Assembly: GCF_008704205.1 (NCBI RefSeq)
Contig: NZ_VXLC01000021.1
Location: 1-64,000, forward strand
DNA length: 64,000 nucleotides
From: Nocardia colli
Lineage (GTDB): Bacteria > Actinomycetota > Actinomycetes > Mycobacteriales > Mycobacteriaceae
Direction of reading: 5' to 3'
Shown: in pieces, positions 23,879 through 32,561 of the stretch
Position numbering within the stretch: the stretch's first letter is position 1
Layout: each line of letters starts with the position of its first letter
The notes under the pieces: generated by a model
What the model was told of the DNA's origin: nothing
The model's database searches: none
What the model saw: the letters and a program-made list of their open reading frames with translations, nothing else
Translations under genes and position numbers: made by a program

Positions 23879-24700
23879 TCAGCGGGTCCTTTCGATCCGG
23901 CGGCGCACGGGCACCGCGAGTTCGGTGACGGCGTAGCCGTCGTGGGTGTGCGAAGGTGCAGCTGTGAGGGCCTGCACTGCCCAGCCCAGTTCGGGGCGTG
24001 GCGTCTTCTTGCGGTCGTGGTAATAGCGCTGCGGACTGGCATTCGGGTCGTCGATGGTGTCTTCGTCCCACTGCCACGACCGCGCCCAACGGTGTGCGCG
24101 CCCGTAATCACGGGCACGCTGGGACGGTCCTGGTGTGAGTTGCATCCGCGCGAAGAGCTCGACCACGTCGCGATACCGGCCCGCGGTGATCGGCCGGTCG
24201 CCGTGCATGAGCGGCCCCATGTTGCTGGGACGCATGCCGAGTTCGTGAGCCAACCGAGCTTGCGGCCAGCCATCGGCAACCAACGCCCGCAACCGGCGCT
24301 GCGCGCCTACCAACGGCACCGGAGCACCGTCGGCGGCGACCTCGACCACTGATTCCGGCACCGGCACCGCCAAGATCCGCTCGGCGGTGGCGTGGGAAAC
24401 CCACTGCTGCGGTGGCGATTCCGTACCGCCGCGCAGCAGGTGACCCAGCACCGATCGATGCAGACCGGCGAGCTCGACGAGCCGACGGTGACTCAGGCCG
24501 GCCTCGCTCAGCCGGGCGACGTGCTCGCGTACGGGTTCAGCGGGGGCTCGGTCCGGGTCCCATCGGCCGTAGGCCTTGTTGCGCTCTCGCGTCCGTTCGT
24601 AACACGCCCCGCACAAACCGCGTCGCAATGGCGGTTTGACCCGATCGCATCGGCCGCAGGCCTTAGCAGCGGAATTCCCGTGCCCGGATTGGGTTCCCAT
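23879..24700 (-). CDS. Zinc-finger and HTH DNA-binding protein
   Basis: A 273-aa protein from ATG 24700; the longer frame shadows the next gene. A four-Cys zinc finger (ACGRCDRVKPPLRRGLCGACY, residues about 12-32) is followed by two helix-turn-helix segments (LSHRRLVELAGLHRSVLGHLLRG and WPQARLAHELGMRPSNMGPLMHG). The last third is basic and Trp-rich (YGRAHRWARSWQWDEDTIDD). The arrangement is that of regulators found in actinobacterial phages and plasmids. It lies inside the EHEEAM cluster and may regulate the operon. Confidence 0.8.
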   Translation of the reverse strand: MGTQSGHGNSAAKACGRCDRVKPPLRRGLCGACYERTRERNKAYGRWDPDRAPAEPVREHVARLSEAGLSHRRLVELAGLHRSVLGHLLRGGTESPPQQWVSHATAERILAVPVPESVVEVAADGAPVPLVGAQRRLRALVADGWPQARLAHELGMRPSNMGPLMHGDRPITAGRYRDVVELFARMQLTPGPSQRARDYGRAHRWARSWQWDEDTIDDPNASPQRYYHDRKKTPRPELGWAVQALTAAPSHTHDGYAVTELAVPVRRRIERTR

Positions 24701-24704
24701 CGTG

Positions 24705-25058
24705 TCACCGGCCCCGCTCGATCTCGGGACGCACTGCCTGGCAGGACAGGATGCGGGCTTGTTCGATGCTGCGCCGCTGCACCGCGTCCAACCCGCCACC
24801 TGATGCACCGAGGGAATGCCGCAGCGCGTGGCGCACACTGTCGGGTTCGCATTCCCATTGGCTGCGAACCGATTTCAGGAACTCCCATTCCTGCTGATGC
24901 GGGCCGTAATGCCAGCCCTGATCGATCGCAGCGCCCTCGGTGTAGAGCCGGTTGATATCGGCTTCACTGGCCTGGGGCCGATACGCCATGTTGGTGAGGC
25001 GATCGAGTTCGGTGAACGCCTCACGCATCGCTTCCTCGTGCTCGCGGTGCATCCTCAC
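24705..25058 (-). CDS. EHEEAM-family small protein, paralogue 2
   Basis: Up to 117 aa. The GTG at 25058 overlaps the upstream stop by 4 nt; the in-frame ATG 25052 (MHREHEEAMREAF) is the alternative. The core YGPHQQEWEFLKSVRSQW and the later LDAVQRRSIEQARIL match the other paralogues. Ends EIERGR. No domain known. Confidence 0.8.
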   Translation of the reverse strand: MRMHREHEEAMREAFTELDRLTNMAYRPQASEADINRLYTEGAAIDQGWHYGPHQQEWEFLKSVRSQWECEPDSVRHALRHSLGASGGGLDAVQRRSIEQARILSCQAVRPEIERGR

Positions 25059-25498
25059 CGCCCCCGCTCGATGCGCCGACGAGCTGGGCCGAACGCCGGT
25101 ACCGGCACTTCCGGGGTGAACCGGGCTGCATCCGGTGCGTTGCGTTCGTAGTCGACGTGGAAGGTGTTGCCCGACAGCTCACGGGCCTGCTCGATGTTGC
25201 GCCGCTCGACCGCGGTGAGCTGCTCGTAGCCGATCTCGCGGTAGTGCTCGGTCCACGCCAGGAACCGGCGCACTCCCTCGGGGTCTTGCTCCCAATTGGT
25301 GTAAGCGGCGCACAAGTGTTGCCACGCTTCGGAGTGCGGCCCGTTCGTCCAGCGCTGGTCGAGGGTGTGTCGCTGGTCGTCGAGAGCCTCCACCTCGGTG
25401 TCGGGGCAATCCGATACCTCGGCGTGAACAACTTCATCGCGCAGCCGGACAAGTTCGGCGAAGTCGGTGCGCATGGCGTCTTCGTGTTCGTGTTCCAT
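25055..25498 (-). CDS. EHEEAM-family small protein, paralogue 1
   Basis: A 147-aa protein beginning MEHEHEDAMRTDFAELVRL, with NGPHSEAWQHLCAAYTNW and LTAVERRNIEQARELSG, the longest of the four paralogues. A C-terminal extension (VDYERNAPDAARFTPEVPV) is unique to it. Ends RRIERGR and overlaps the next gene by 4 nt. First of the cluster to be transcribed. Function unknown. Confidence 0.82.
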   Translation of the reverse strand: MEHEHEDAMRTDFAELVRLRDEVVHAEVSDCPDTEVEALDDQRHTLDQRWTNGPHSEAWQHLCAAYTNWEQDPEGVRRFLAWTEHYREIGYEQLTAVERRNIEQARELSGNTFHVDYERNAPDAARFTPEVPVPAFGPARRRIERGR

Positions 25499-25499
25499 G

Positions 25500-27719
25500 T
25501 CACCGGCTCCGTTCGATCCCGTTGCGGCGCTTGCCGTTGCGTTCCGGCTGGGTGATGCGCTGGCGTGGGGTGTCGAGGTCTTCGGCTCGCCAGGGCTGGG
25601 TGTTCTCGCGCTGGTCGGCGGGTTCAGGCTGAGACTGATCGCGGGAGCGTTTTTCGGCCCAGTACTCCTCGGCGCCACCGTTGGCCCACCAGCGCACGAA
25701 TTCGGCGGCCTGGGGTGCCCCGATCGGGCGGCCTCGATCCTCGATCGCCTGAACCTGACGGCGGATTACCTCCGAGTAACGGTCGGTGAGAGCGTCGGTC
25801 ATGTTCTGGCGCACGAGGTTGTCGAAATCGCGTCGCGCCTCCTCATGGGACGCGCGGGCGTCGCGAAACCGATCCGCGTCGCTGTCCTCGCGGTTCGGGG
25901 TCGCTGGGCGATCACCGCTGGGATGCTCGCTGCCGTTGGAGCTACGCGAACGGCTGCCGTAACGGTCCGGCTCGGGAGTCGACCGCACCAACTTGGCGAC
26001 CGCCTCATCGCGTTCGCCTTTGTACCGGTCACGTTCCGCGGCGACCTGTTCCACCGTGGGGCGCTCACGGAGCTCGTCGATCTCGTTGGCCAGGCGCAGG
26101 TTCCGGTTCTTCAACTCCTCGATCCGGGCATCGGCGCTTCCCAGGCACCGTTTGACCTCGTCACGGTCGGCGGTGACCGCATCCAAGCCGCGCTGAAGAA
26201 TTTCGACCCGGGAGGCGAGCCGGTCCCGATCGGCGGCCATGTCGGTGAGCTGGCGTTCGATCTGCGCGATCCTGGAGTTGTCGACGCCGGCGGCGGCCGA
26301 CGACTCGGCCGGGCGCGTCTGCTCTCCACGATTGCGGTGTGCGTGCTGTGCGCGCAGCGCGTCGATCTCGTCGCTCACCATCCCGATCGGGCCCTCGGTA
26401 CGGAATACCGGATCGTGGTCGCCGCGGTCGCCGTCGTAGATGCCGACCTGCACGAGGGTTCCCGGTGCGGGCCGGATCGCGTCGAGCTGAGCGCGGGTCC
26501 AGTCCGCGCATTCGGCCTCGCTGGGGTGGCCGCGGGTTTCGTGCACCGCCCGGTCCCCGCCCTGGGGGGTGTAGCTGATCTGCGCGGCGTAGCGGTACCA
26601 GCGTTGACGGATGTCCTCGATGACATCGCTGGGTGTACCGGCGGCGACGTGGCTGGGCTGGACGGCGTCCTTGTCCCACAACGTCGCAGTCACCCTCGTG
26701 CGGGGCTCGATGTCGAGGGACCCCACGGTGTCGTGCACCCAGCGTGCAGAGGTTTCCCGGTCGTCGTGAAACCCGCGCAGCACCGAGATCTGATCGGCGT
26801 CGAGATCACCCGGTGCGTGATAGCGCACGATGGTCGTGAACCGTCGGTCCTGCGCGGTCACCGCGGCGGCGTCACGGCTGATGCTCCGGTCCCGAGCGTC
26901 GGTGTAGGCGAGCAGGTTTCCCGTGACCTCGCGGGGTTCGCCGTAGTCGCGGTAGGGCGACACGCTCTGGTCGTGGGTGTCGGTGATGTTCAGCTCGACG
27001 GTCGTGCCCGAGGTCCAGTCCGAGCGTGCGATGTTGTCGTGGACCCACTGCGCGGCGCCGTCTTCAGTTCTGGCCGAGCCGAACTCGCTCCACACCCAGC
27101 CCCGCGGATCCGACCACGTCAGCTGTGCGGCGAACCGCTCGGGCCGGCGTACCCGCGGCACCACGCGGCCCTGGTCTTGGTCGGGTGCGATCTCGCGGCC
27201 ACGATGCACCTGGCCGGTCTTCTCCCGGGCGACCAGCGCCCGATAGTGCAGGGCATCAATGCCTTTCACCTTGTGGGCGCGGTCGAACAACCGGCCGGTC
27301 TTCAGGTGCGGGAACACCGTGGCCGCGTCGAGCCCGTCCAGAGCGATGCCCCGCTCGGTGAGCGTCAACCGGGAATTGTCGAGGATCTTCGAGCGGAGGT
27401 AGTCCGAATGCTCGGCCAGAATCTGTGAATCACGGTGCCGACGTGCGTGATCGATGTTCGGGTTCTCCGCACGCTCGGCGACGGTGGCGGCGTGCACGCG
27501 GTAGCGCTCGACCATCTGCTGAGTCCAGCCCAGTTGATGATCACGCATGGTCTGCTCGGCGCGGCGCTGCTCGCGCAACGCGAGACTGATCTGCTTGCGG
27601 ATGCGGCGCCGTTCCAGCCAGTGTGCGGCTTGGGCGTGGGCGCGCAGCATGTGCTGAAACGAGCGGCCGAACTTCACCGCTTCGGCGATCAGTTCGTCTT
27701 CGGGACTACGGTCAGTCAT
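25500..27719 (-). CDS. Large element protein with triplicated module and coiled coil
   Basis: A 739-aa protein, one of the two largest in the element. Residues 1-180 are helical and basic (LERRRIRKQISLALREQRR). Three related modules follow at about 196-249, 294-350 and 377-430, each running beta-rich start, acidic/His turn, then a WVHDNIARSDW, WVHDTVGSLDI or WTRAQLDAIRP helix, then a TxVxxxxxD strand. Residues 480-580 form a coiled coil (RIAQIERQLTDMAADRDRLASRV). The tail is disordered and charged. No membrane segment, no catalytic motif seen. A structural or DNA-handling transfer protein is plausible. Ends GIERSR. Confidence 0.78.
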   Translation of the reverse strand: MTDRSPEDELIAEAVKFGRSFQHMLRAHAQAAHWLERRRIRKQISLALREQRRAEQTMRDHQLGWTQQMVERYRVHAATVAERAENPNIDHARRHRDSQILAEHSDYLRSKILDNSRLTLTERGIALDGLDAATVFPHLKTGRLFDRAHKVKGIDALHYRALVAREKTGQVHRGREIAPDQDQGRVVPRVRRPERFAAQLTWSDPRGWVWSEFGSARTEDGAAQWVHDNIARSDWTSGTTVELNITDTHDQSVSPYRDYGEPREVTGNLLAYTDARDRSISRDAAAVTAQDRRFTTIVRYHAPGDLDADQISVLRGFHDDRETSARWVHDTVGSLDIEPRTRVTATLWDKDAVQPSHVAAGTPSDVIEDIRQRWYRYAAQISYTPQGGDRAVHETRGHPSEAECADWTRAQLDAIRPAPGTLVQVGIYDGDRGDHDPVFRTEGPIGMVSDEIDALRAQHAHRNRGEQTRPAESSAAAGVDNSRIAQIERQLTDMAADRDRLASRVEILQRGLDAVTADRDEVKRCLGSADARIEELKNRNLRLANEIDELRERPTVEQVAAERDRYKGERDEAVAKLVRSTPEPDRYGSRSRSSNGSEHPSGDRPATPNREDSDADRFRDARASHEEARRDFDNLVRQNMTDALTDRYSEVIRRQVQAIEDRGRPIGAPQAAEFVRWWANGGAEEYWAEKRSRDQSQPEPADQRENTQPWRAEDLDTPRQRITQPERNGKRRNGIERSR

Positions 27720-27754
27720 GTCTGTATTCCTCTCGGAGGTAACGGATTTGAGGG

Positions 27755-28123
27755 CTATCGGGTGCGGTCGATCGGTGGCCGGCGCTGCGTCAGCTGGTGT
27801 TCGCGCTGTTCGCAGGCGTGGTCGGTGAGCTTCAACCGGCCGGCGTAGGCGCGTGCTCGGGCGAGCTGTTCACTGGCGCGCCACAGGTTGCTGTCGGCAC
27901 TGGACAACCAGTTCTCCGTGAGCTGGGCGGCATGAAGCGGACTGATTGGTTCGCCGAGGGTGTCGACATCCAGGGATCGGGGCGCGCGGCTCAGTTCGTA
28001 GTAGCGGTGCTGGAGGTCGAGCAGCTTGCTCTGAAGCTCGGCCAGCTGGTCCTGGACCTCTCCCACCTCCAGGTACAGGTCCGACGGGATCGGCAGGACG
28101 GATTCGTCGTTGTGGTCAGGCAT
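27755..28123 (-). CDS. Hypothetical helical protein of the transfer operon
   Basis: A 122-aa protein with a leucine-rich coiled-coil-like first half (LYLEVGEVQDQLAELQSKLLDLQHRYYEL) and a second helix pair (LWRASEQLARARAYAGRLKLTDHACEQREHQL). Ends PPIDRTR, a variant of the I-E-R-x-R ending. No family recognised; it may partner the coiled coil of the following gene. Confidence 0.72.
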   Translation of the reverse strand: MPDHNDESVLPIPSDLYLEVGEVQDQLAELQSKLLDLQHRYYELSRAPRSLDVDTLGEPISPLHAAQLTENWLSSADSNLWRASEQLARARAYAGRLKLTDHACEQREHQLTQRRPPIDRTR

Positions 28124-28129
28124 CGCCGC

Positions 28130-28756
28130 TCATCCCTCGATCTCGGTGCCGCGGCCGGCGGGGTCGGGGCCGGTGAAGCCCGGGTGTGGGTACGAGCCGT
28201 AGGCCGTGGTGATCGGCGCATCGGCGTCGTCGAAGGGCTGGTTGCGGGTGGTGACGACGCGGTCGAAGGCGATATCGAGTCGGAGCTGGTCCGTCCGCGA
28301 CAGCCTCGCGCGGGCTTGCCATCCGTTGCGGCGGGTGAACTCCTGGAACAGGGCTTCGCGATGCGGATACAGCAGTGTGTGGTCGGCGTGGCGGTAGGAG
28401 TGCTCGGCGTGCTCGATCTCGGCGACCAGCCCCGCGAGGTCCAAATCGCGCGGGCTGTGCACCTGTTCGGGTGTGTTGAGCAGGTCCGGGTTGAACCCTG
28501 CGGCGACCAGGGCCGCATGCTCGTCGCGCTCGCGCTGGTCCTGCTCGCTCAAAGCGTGGTACAGGGTGTCGCGGGCGCGGCGTTCGAGGTTCAGCCGTTC
28601 CAGCTCGGCGCGCTCGCCCGGGGTTAGCCGACGCTTGGCCAGGTGCCCGGCGAGGGTGTTCCACGGGTCGTACTCGCCCCAGACGAACAGTGCAGCGAAC
28701 ATGCCGGCACCGAGAGCGATCCCGAGGAGGACCGAGCGAATGATATTGGGTTCCAT
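28130..28756 (-). CDS. Membrane-anchored hypothetical protein
   Basis: A 208-aa protein with one N-terminal membrane segment (IIRSVLLGIALGAGMFAALFVW), then a long charged helical region (LTPGERAELERLNLERRARDTLYHAL, SEQDQRERDEHAALVAAGF). The rest is soluble and probably cytoplasmic. AAAGG precedes the ATG. It sits between transfer genes and may belong to the transfer apparatus; no family recognised. Confidence 0.72.
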   Translation of the reverse strand: MEPNIIRSVLLGIALGAGMFAALFVWGEYDPWNTLAGHLAKRRLTPGERAELERLNLERRARDTLYHALSEQDQRERDEHAALVAAGFNPDLLNTPEQVHSPRDLDLAGLVAEIEHAEHSYRHADHTLLYPHREALFQEFTRRNGWQARARLSRTDQLRLDIAFDRVVTTRNQPFDDADAPITTAYGSYPHPGFTGPDPAGRGTEIEG

Positions 28757-28773
28757 GATGATTGACCTTTCTC

Positions 28774-29403
28774 TTATGCCGAGGGCGCGGCGGGTGAGGT
28801 GCGGGTGGTCTCGTGCCGGGTGCGGGCGGTATCGACGCGGTCGATCAGGCCGTGGGCAAGTCCGGCGAGGGTGGTGAGCACGACCGCGAACGCGCTACGG
28901 ATCGCCCCGGTCAGGGCGCTCAGGACCTGGCCGATCGAGGGGCGTAGGGCGGCGTTCCACCACAGGTAGGCCAGCCAGCCGGTCCCGTAGACCGCGAGTG
29001 GGCCGGTCACGATCAGCGGTTCACCCCAGCCCGCGAGCACCCCGGCGGTGACCACAACAGCGGAGCCGCCGGCCGCGACACGTACGACCCGGCGCCGCGC
29101 GGTGCGCGCCGCCTCGACAGCGTTTTCGACGGTGAACGGCTTGTCCCAGTCCCCGGTGTCAGGGCCGCCGGCGACGGGGGTGACCAGCCGCAACGCCGGT
29201 CGCGGTGGCGCGGGGACAGTGTCGGGGTCGACTGGTTCGGGGACGTTGGCGACGACGTCGGCGAGGTAGTCGGCGAACTCGGCGGCGAGGATGTCACCGA
29301 TCGCCTTCGGCTCCCGCGACTCGACCGGAGAGCCCGGCTCGTTCGGTGTCCGGTCGTCGTCGGATTCGTCGTCGTGAGGGTTGTTGTCACGGATGATGCG
29401 CAT
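28774..29403 (-). CDS. Membrane protein of the transfer operon
   Basis: A 209-aa protein: acidic disordered N-terminus (NNPHDDESDDDRTPNEPGSP), then three hydrophobic segments (VAAGGSAVVVTAGVLAGW, LIVTGPLAVYGTGWLAYLWW, SAFAVVLTTLAGLAHGLI). AAAGG lies 11 nt before the ATG. It follows the coupling ATPase gene by 39 bp, so it may be a membrane partner of that ATPase. No family recognised. Confidence 0.74.
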   Translation of the reverse strand: MRIIRDNNPHDDESDDDRTPNEPGSPVESREPKAIGDILAAEFADYLADVVANVPEPVDPDTVPAPPRPALRLVTPVAGGPDTGDWDKPFTVENAVEAARTARRRVVRVAAGGSAVVVTAGVLAGWGEPLIVTGPLAVYGTGWLAYLWWNAALRPSIGQVLSALTGAIRSAFAVVLTTLAGLAHGLIDRVDTARTRHETTRTSPAAPSA

Positions 29404-29442
29404 CAGATTGTTTGCCTTTCAACAGGTTTCGGGATGGACAGA

Positions 29443-31461
29443 TCAGGCGACGGCGGTGTCACCAGAGATGAGCGGCTTGCCTGCGGCTTCACGGCCGCGA
29501 GCCGCAGCTGCGGCGGGGGTGCCGGGAAGCGGGGTGAGTTCGTCACGGTCGACTCGCACGACGTGGCCCCAGTCGGCGCGGCGGCCGCGGGCGTAGACGA
29601 ATTCGCCGGTGTCGAGCTGGCGCAGCACGTCGGGGTCGACGAGCCATTTCTCCCCGACCGAGACCTGGCCCTCGTCGCCGTGGCGCTGCCCCTTGATCAG
29701 ATGACGCGACGGCAGCATCGAGCGCAGGGAACCGACGTGCTTGCACAGGTCGCCGGCGTTCTCGTTGTAGCCCAGGATCAGCCCGCCCGCGCACGCCTTG
29801 AGCAGCCGGTTCAGCGACCACTCGTCCGGGGCGAGGCCTTCCTGGGATTGGGCGGCGAACAGCAGCGCCACACCCTGGGAGCGGCCTCGTTCGCACACAT
29901 CGGTGAGCCCGATCGTGCCCTTCGCGGTTGTGAGAGCGGAGATTTCGTCGATAACCAGCGTCACCGAGCGCCGCTGGTCCTTGGCGGTGCGGCCGGCGCG
30001 CTGCATCACCATCCGCAAGATGGCGGCGACCTGGGCGCGGGCGGCGTCCTTGTCCAAACCGGGCACGGTCACATACAGCACGTCGAGGTCGTCGAGGTCC
30101 TTGCCGCCGTCGAAGACCATCTGCCCGGACTGGTCCTGAAGCAGCTCGAACAGGTTCGACGCCTTGATCAGCGCGTCGTCGAGCTGGGGAACCTTCTCCT
30201 CCTGCATCGCGTCGAGCATCCGTTTGACGCTCGGATCACCACCCCACGCATCCAGCAACACGGCTTTGTCCAGGCGGGCAAGGAATTCGGTCGAGGACTG
30301 CGGCGGCCCGACCGGCGCCCCGCACACCAGCGACACGATGCGGCGGCGCATCTCGTCGAAATGCTGGCCCTCGCTGGTGGTGGCCTCGCCGGCGTTGAGC
30401 AGATCCCCGACCGCGGCACGCTGGTCACGGGCGGAGGTGTTGGCCCACAGCTCGAGCCGGTCCCCGCCGGGCACCACCACCGCGATCCGATGCGGCTCGA
30501 TTCCCTTGCGCAGGGCGATCTCCCGGATCTCGCGACCGAGTTCCAGATCATCGCGCCCGCCCTTGCACGAGATGATCACCTGAAGCGGGCGCGAGTACCG
30601 CCCCCGCATGCCGGGGACATCCGTCCAGCGCTGCCAGGCGCTCCACTCGTAGTCGAGCATCCCGGCGTAATAGCGTTTGATCAGCTCGGTCTTGCCGCCA
30701 CCGGTGGTCGCGACCGCCGCCAAATGCCGGCGGGCCTGGCGGTGCGGGATCACCATCCACTGCTCATGGCGCGCGGTCAGCCCACGCCACAACCCCGGCG
30801 TCTCCGAAGTCGTCCGGTTCGCCAACGGACCGAGCACGACACCCTCGGCCACAGTGAAGGGGGCACCGTGCTGGGCGGTTTTGGCGGCGCGGGCGAACTG
30901 CCGCGCCAGCATCGCCTCACTCACGCGTTCGGTGCGGCCGAGGTTCTTCAACCCGACCGTGCGGACCTTGTGCACGAACTTCGCCCGCACATAGGTCGCG
31001 GTCACCGCCGCGAACGGCGCACCGAGCGCGAGCATCATCCGCACCCCGGACCAGTCACCGTCGGTGACACGTTCGGCGCCGGACCACAACAGCGACAACG
31101 GCGTCGTCCACGACCCACCAGCCGCGACCGAGGCGGCGGGCAGCAACAGCGAGGCGATAGCGAAGTTCCGCAGCCGGTGCGCCGAGAGCGGCCAATAGGT
31201 CGCCACCGCCACGATCAAAACCAGCATGACCATGAGCACCAGCCCCGCTGTCACCGCGGTACCGGCGTGATGGACCGCGACGCTCAGATCCGGCAGGTCG
31301 ATGCCGTCGAGCTGTTGGATCGGGGGTTTGACCGGATGCACCTCGATCGGAGGCGGCGCCTGCTCGACAGTCACCGGCGCCGGCGGTGGTGGCGCGGTCG
31401 CGGTGCCGAGCGGGTCGCAGTCGGCGGGAGTGAGGACAGGTTTGCAGTTCTGGCTGCTCAT
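29443..31461 (-). CDS. FtsK/TraB-like conjugative DNA-translocation ATPase
   Basis: A 672-aa protein from ATG 31461, which overlaps the preceding stop by 4 nt. A Pro-rich N-terminus is followed by two membrane segments (LVLMVMLVLIVAVATYWPL and NFAIASLLLPAASVAAGG), then a P-loop ATPase with Walker A TTGGGKTEL near residue 251 and Walker B VTLVIDEIS near 500, plus FAAQSQEG near 532. This layout fits FtsK/HerA-type transfer ATPases: actinomycete TraB moves double-stranded DNA between cells, while VirD4-type couplers feed a secretion channel. No relaxase gene was recognised in the window, which favours the TraB mode. Confidence 0.85.
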   Translation of the reverse strand: MSSQNCKPVLTPADCDPLGTATAPPPPAPVTVEQAPPPIEVHPVKPPIQQLDGIDLPDLSVAVHHAGTAVTAGLVLMVMLVLIVAVATYWPLSAHRLRNFAIASLLLPAASVAAGGSWTTPLSLLWSGAERVTDGDWSGVRMMLALGAPFAAVTATYVRAKFVHKVRTVGLKNLGRTERVSEAMLARQFARAAKTAQHGAPFTVAEGVVLGPLANRTTSETPGLWRGLTARHEQWMVIPHRQARRHLAAVATTGGGKTELIKRYYAGMLDYEWSAWQRWTDVPGMRGRYSRPLQVIISCKGGRDDLELGREIREIALRKGIEPHRIAVVVPGGDRLELWANTSARDQRAAVGDLLNAGEATTSEGQHFDEMRRRIVSLVCGAPVGPPQSSTEFLARLDKAVLLDAWGGDPSVKRMLDAMQEEKVPQLDDALIKASNLFELLQDQSGQMVFDGGKDLDDLDVLYVTVPGLDKDAARAQVAAILRMVMQRAGRTAKDQRRSVTLVIDEISALTTAKGTIGLTDVCERGRSQGVALLFAAQSQEGLAPDEWSLNRLLKACAGGLILGYNENAGDLCKHVGSLRSMLPSRHLIKGQRHGDEGQVSVGEKWLVDPDVLRQLDTGEFVYARGRRADWGHVVRVDRDELTPLPGTPAAAAARGREAAGKPLISGDTAVA

Positions 31462-32561
31462 GACGCTTCCTGAGAGAGGTGAATGAGGGTGCGGCGGCGG
31501 CGATTCGAACTGCGCGCCTTGGCGGCCTCGCGCATCGCGCCGTAACGGGTGAGGAACTTCTCCCACGTGCGGTCGAAGTCGCGGATCACCAGATCCAGCG
31601 CCAGCCGCTCACCGAATTCGTTGTCCGGCAGCCGTTCCGATGCCGCGTTGACGTTGTCGATCACCGCCGGGGTCCGGCACAGATACAGCACCCCGACCAT
31701 GGATTCCTCCGTCGCGTCGCGGGCGGCACGGATAGCGCCCTTCAACGCGATATCCATGTGCTCGGGGTCCTTCTTGGACAACTCGACCTCTAAGGCCCAC
31801 CAGCCGTGCTGGCCTTCCACCACCCCGAGGAACCGGCCGTCGTGCACATGCGGGTAACCCAGCAGCGGCGTACGCCCCGAGGACACCGGCGGCTCCCCCG
31901 TGGTGCGTTTGCCGTTGGGGCCGGCGGTCTTGCCGATCCGGTGCCGCAACACCCGCTCCGAGACCCACAGCGCCCGGTCGGAGCCGACGAGCATCACCCG
32001 CGCTTGGGCCACCGCCCGGTAGTGCTCGGCCAACGCCAACGGTGGATGCCAGTCCGCGGGCCGCCATCCCAGATAGCGAGCCGCGGTCACCCGGGTCGGG
32101 ACCACCCACTTCTCCCCCGCCTGCACATCGGCGAGTTCGTGGATGAGGCCGTCGTTGTGCAGCTGCTTGGCCAAGCTGTACACGTGGTTACGTTCCATGC
32201 CCAGAAACCAGCCGAGCACGTCGAGCTGCATCGCGTGCATCTCCGAAATACCGGCCAGGGCAAGGGTTTTCCGTGGCGTCGAACGAGCTTCCTTCGGGTT
32301 GCGCAGCAGGTCCTGCACCGTGCTGCGGGGCAGCCCGACCCGGCGGGCGATCTCGTTCTGACTGAGCTGACGCGCATGTAAGGCGGCGACCTCACCCAGC
32401 GTCGCCTCGACCCGGCGAGCCCGAATATTCAGCGTGCGGGCGATCTCCTGGTACCCCATCCCCGCCGCACGCATGCCGGCCACGATCTGATCGCAGTACT
32501 CGATCTCCAGATTCGGGTGCCGATCAGATCGGACCCCGGACTTGTTCGTGTTGTGGTTCAT
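31458..32561 (-). CDS. Replication-relaxation family protein
   Basis: A 367-aa protein. The N-terminal 120 residues have two helix-turn-helix segments (GMGYQEIARTLNIRARRVEATLG and LSQNEIARRVGLPRSTVQDLL), then a winged-helix region (HVYSLAKQLHNDGLIHE). The later TPLLGYPHVHDGRFLGVVEG and WWALEVELSKKDPEHM carry the H-D and E-x-E-L pattern of the replication-relaxation family (PF13814-like). Such proteins occur next to transfer ATPases in actinomycete plasmids and are suspected to start replication or prepare DNA for transfer. Confidence 0.82.
   Translation of the reverse strand: MNHNTNKSGVRSDRHPNLEIEYCDQIVAGMRAAGMGYQEIARTLNIRARRVEATLGEVAALHARQLSQNEIARRVGLPRSTVQDLLRNPKEARSTPRKTLALAGISEMHAMQLDVLGWFLGMERNHVYSLAKQLHNDGLIHELADVQAGEKWVVPTRVTAARYLGWRPADWHPPLALAEHYRAVAQARVMLVGSDRALWVSERVLRHRIGKTAGPNGKRTTGEPPVSSGRTPLLGYPHVHDGRFLGVVEGQHGWWALEVELSKKDPEHMDIALKGAIRAARDATEESMVGVLYLCRTPAVIDNVNAASERLPDNEFGERLALDLVIRDFDRTWEKFLTRYGAMREAAKARSSNRRRRTLIHLSQEAS

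Noticed and set aside
25467..27428. 653-codon open frame opposite the triplicated-module protein
   Set aside because: The minus-strand frame fits the operon by spacing and ribosome binding sites; the plus-strand one does not.
29374..31473. 699-codon open frame opposite the coupling ATPase
   Set aside because: Antisense shadow; Walker motifs are on the minus strand.
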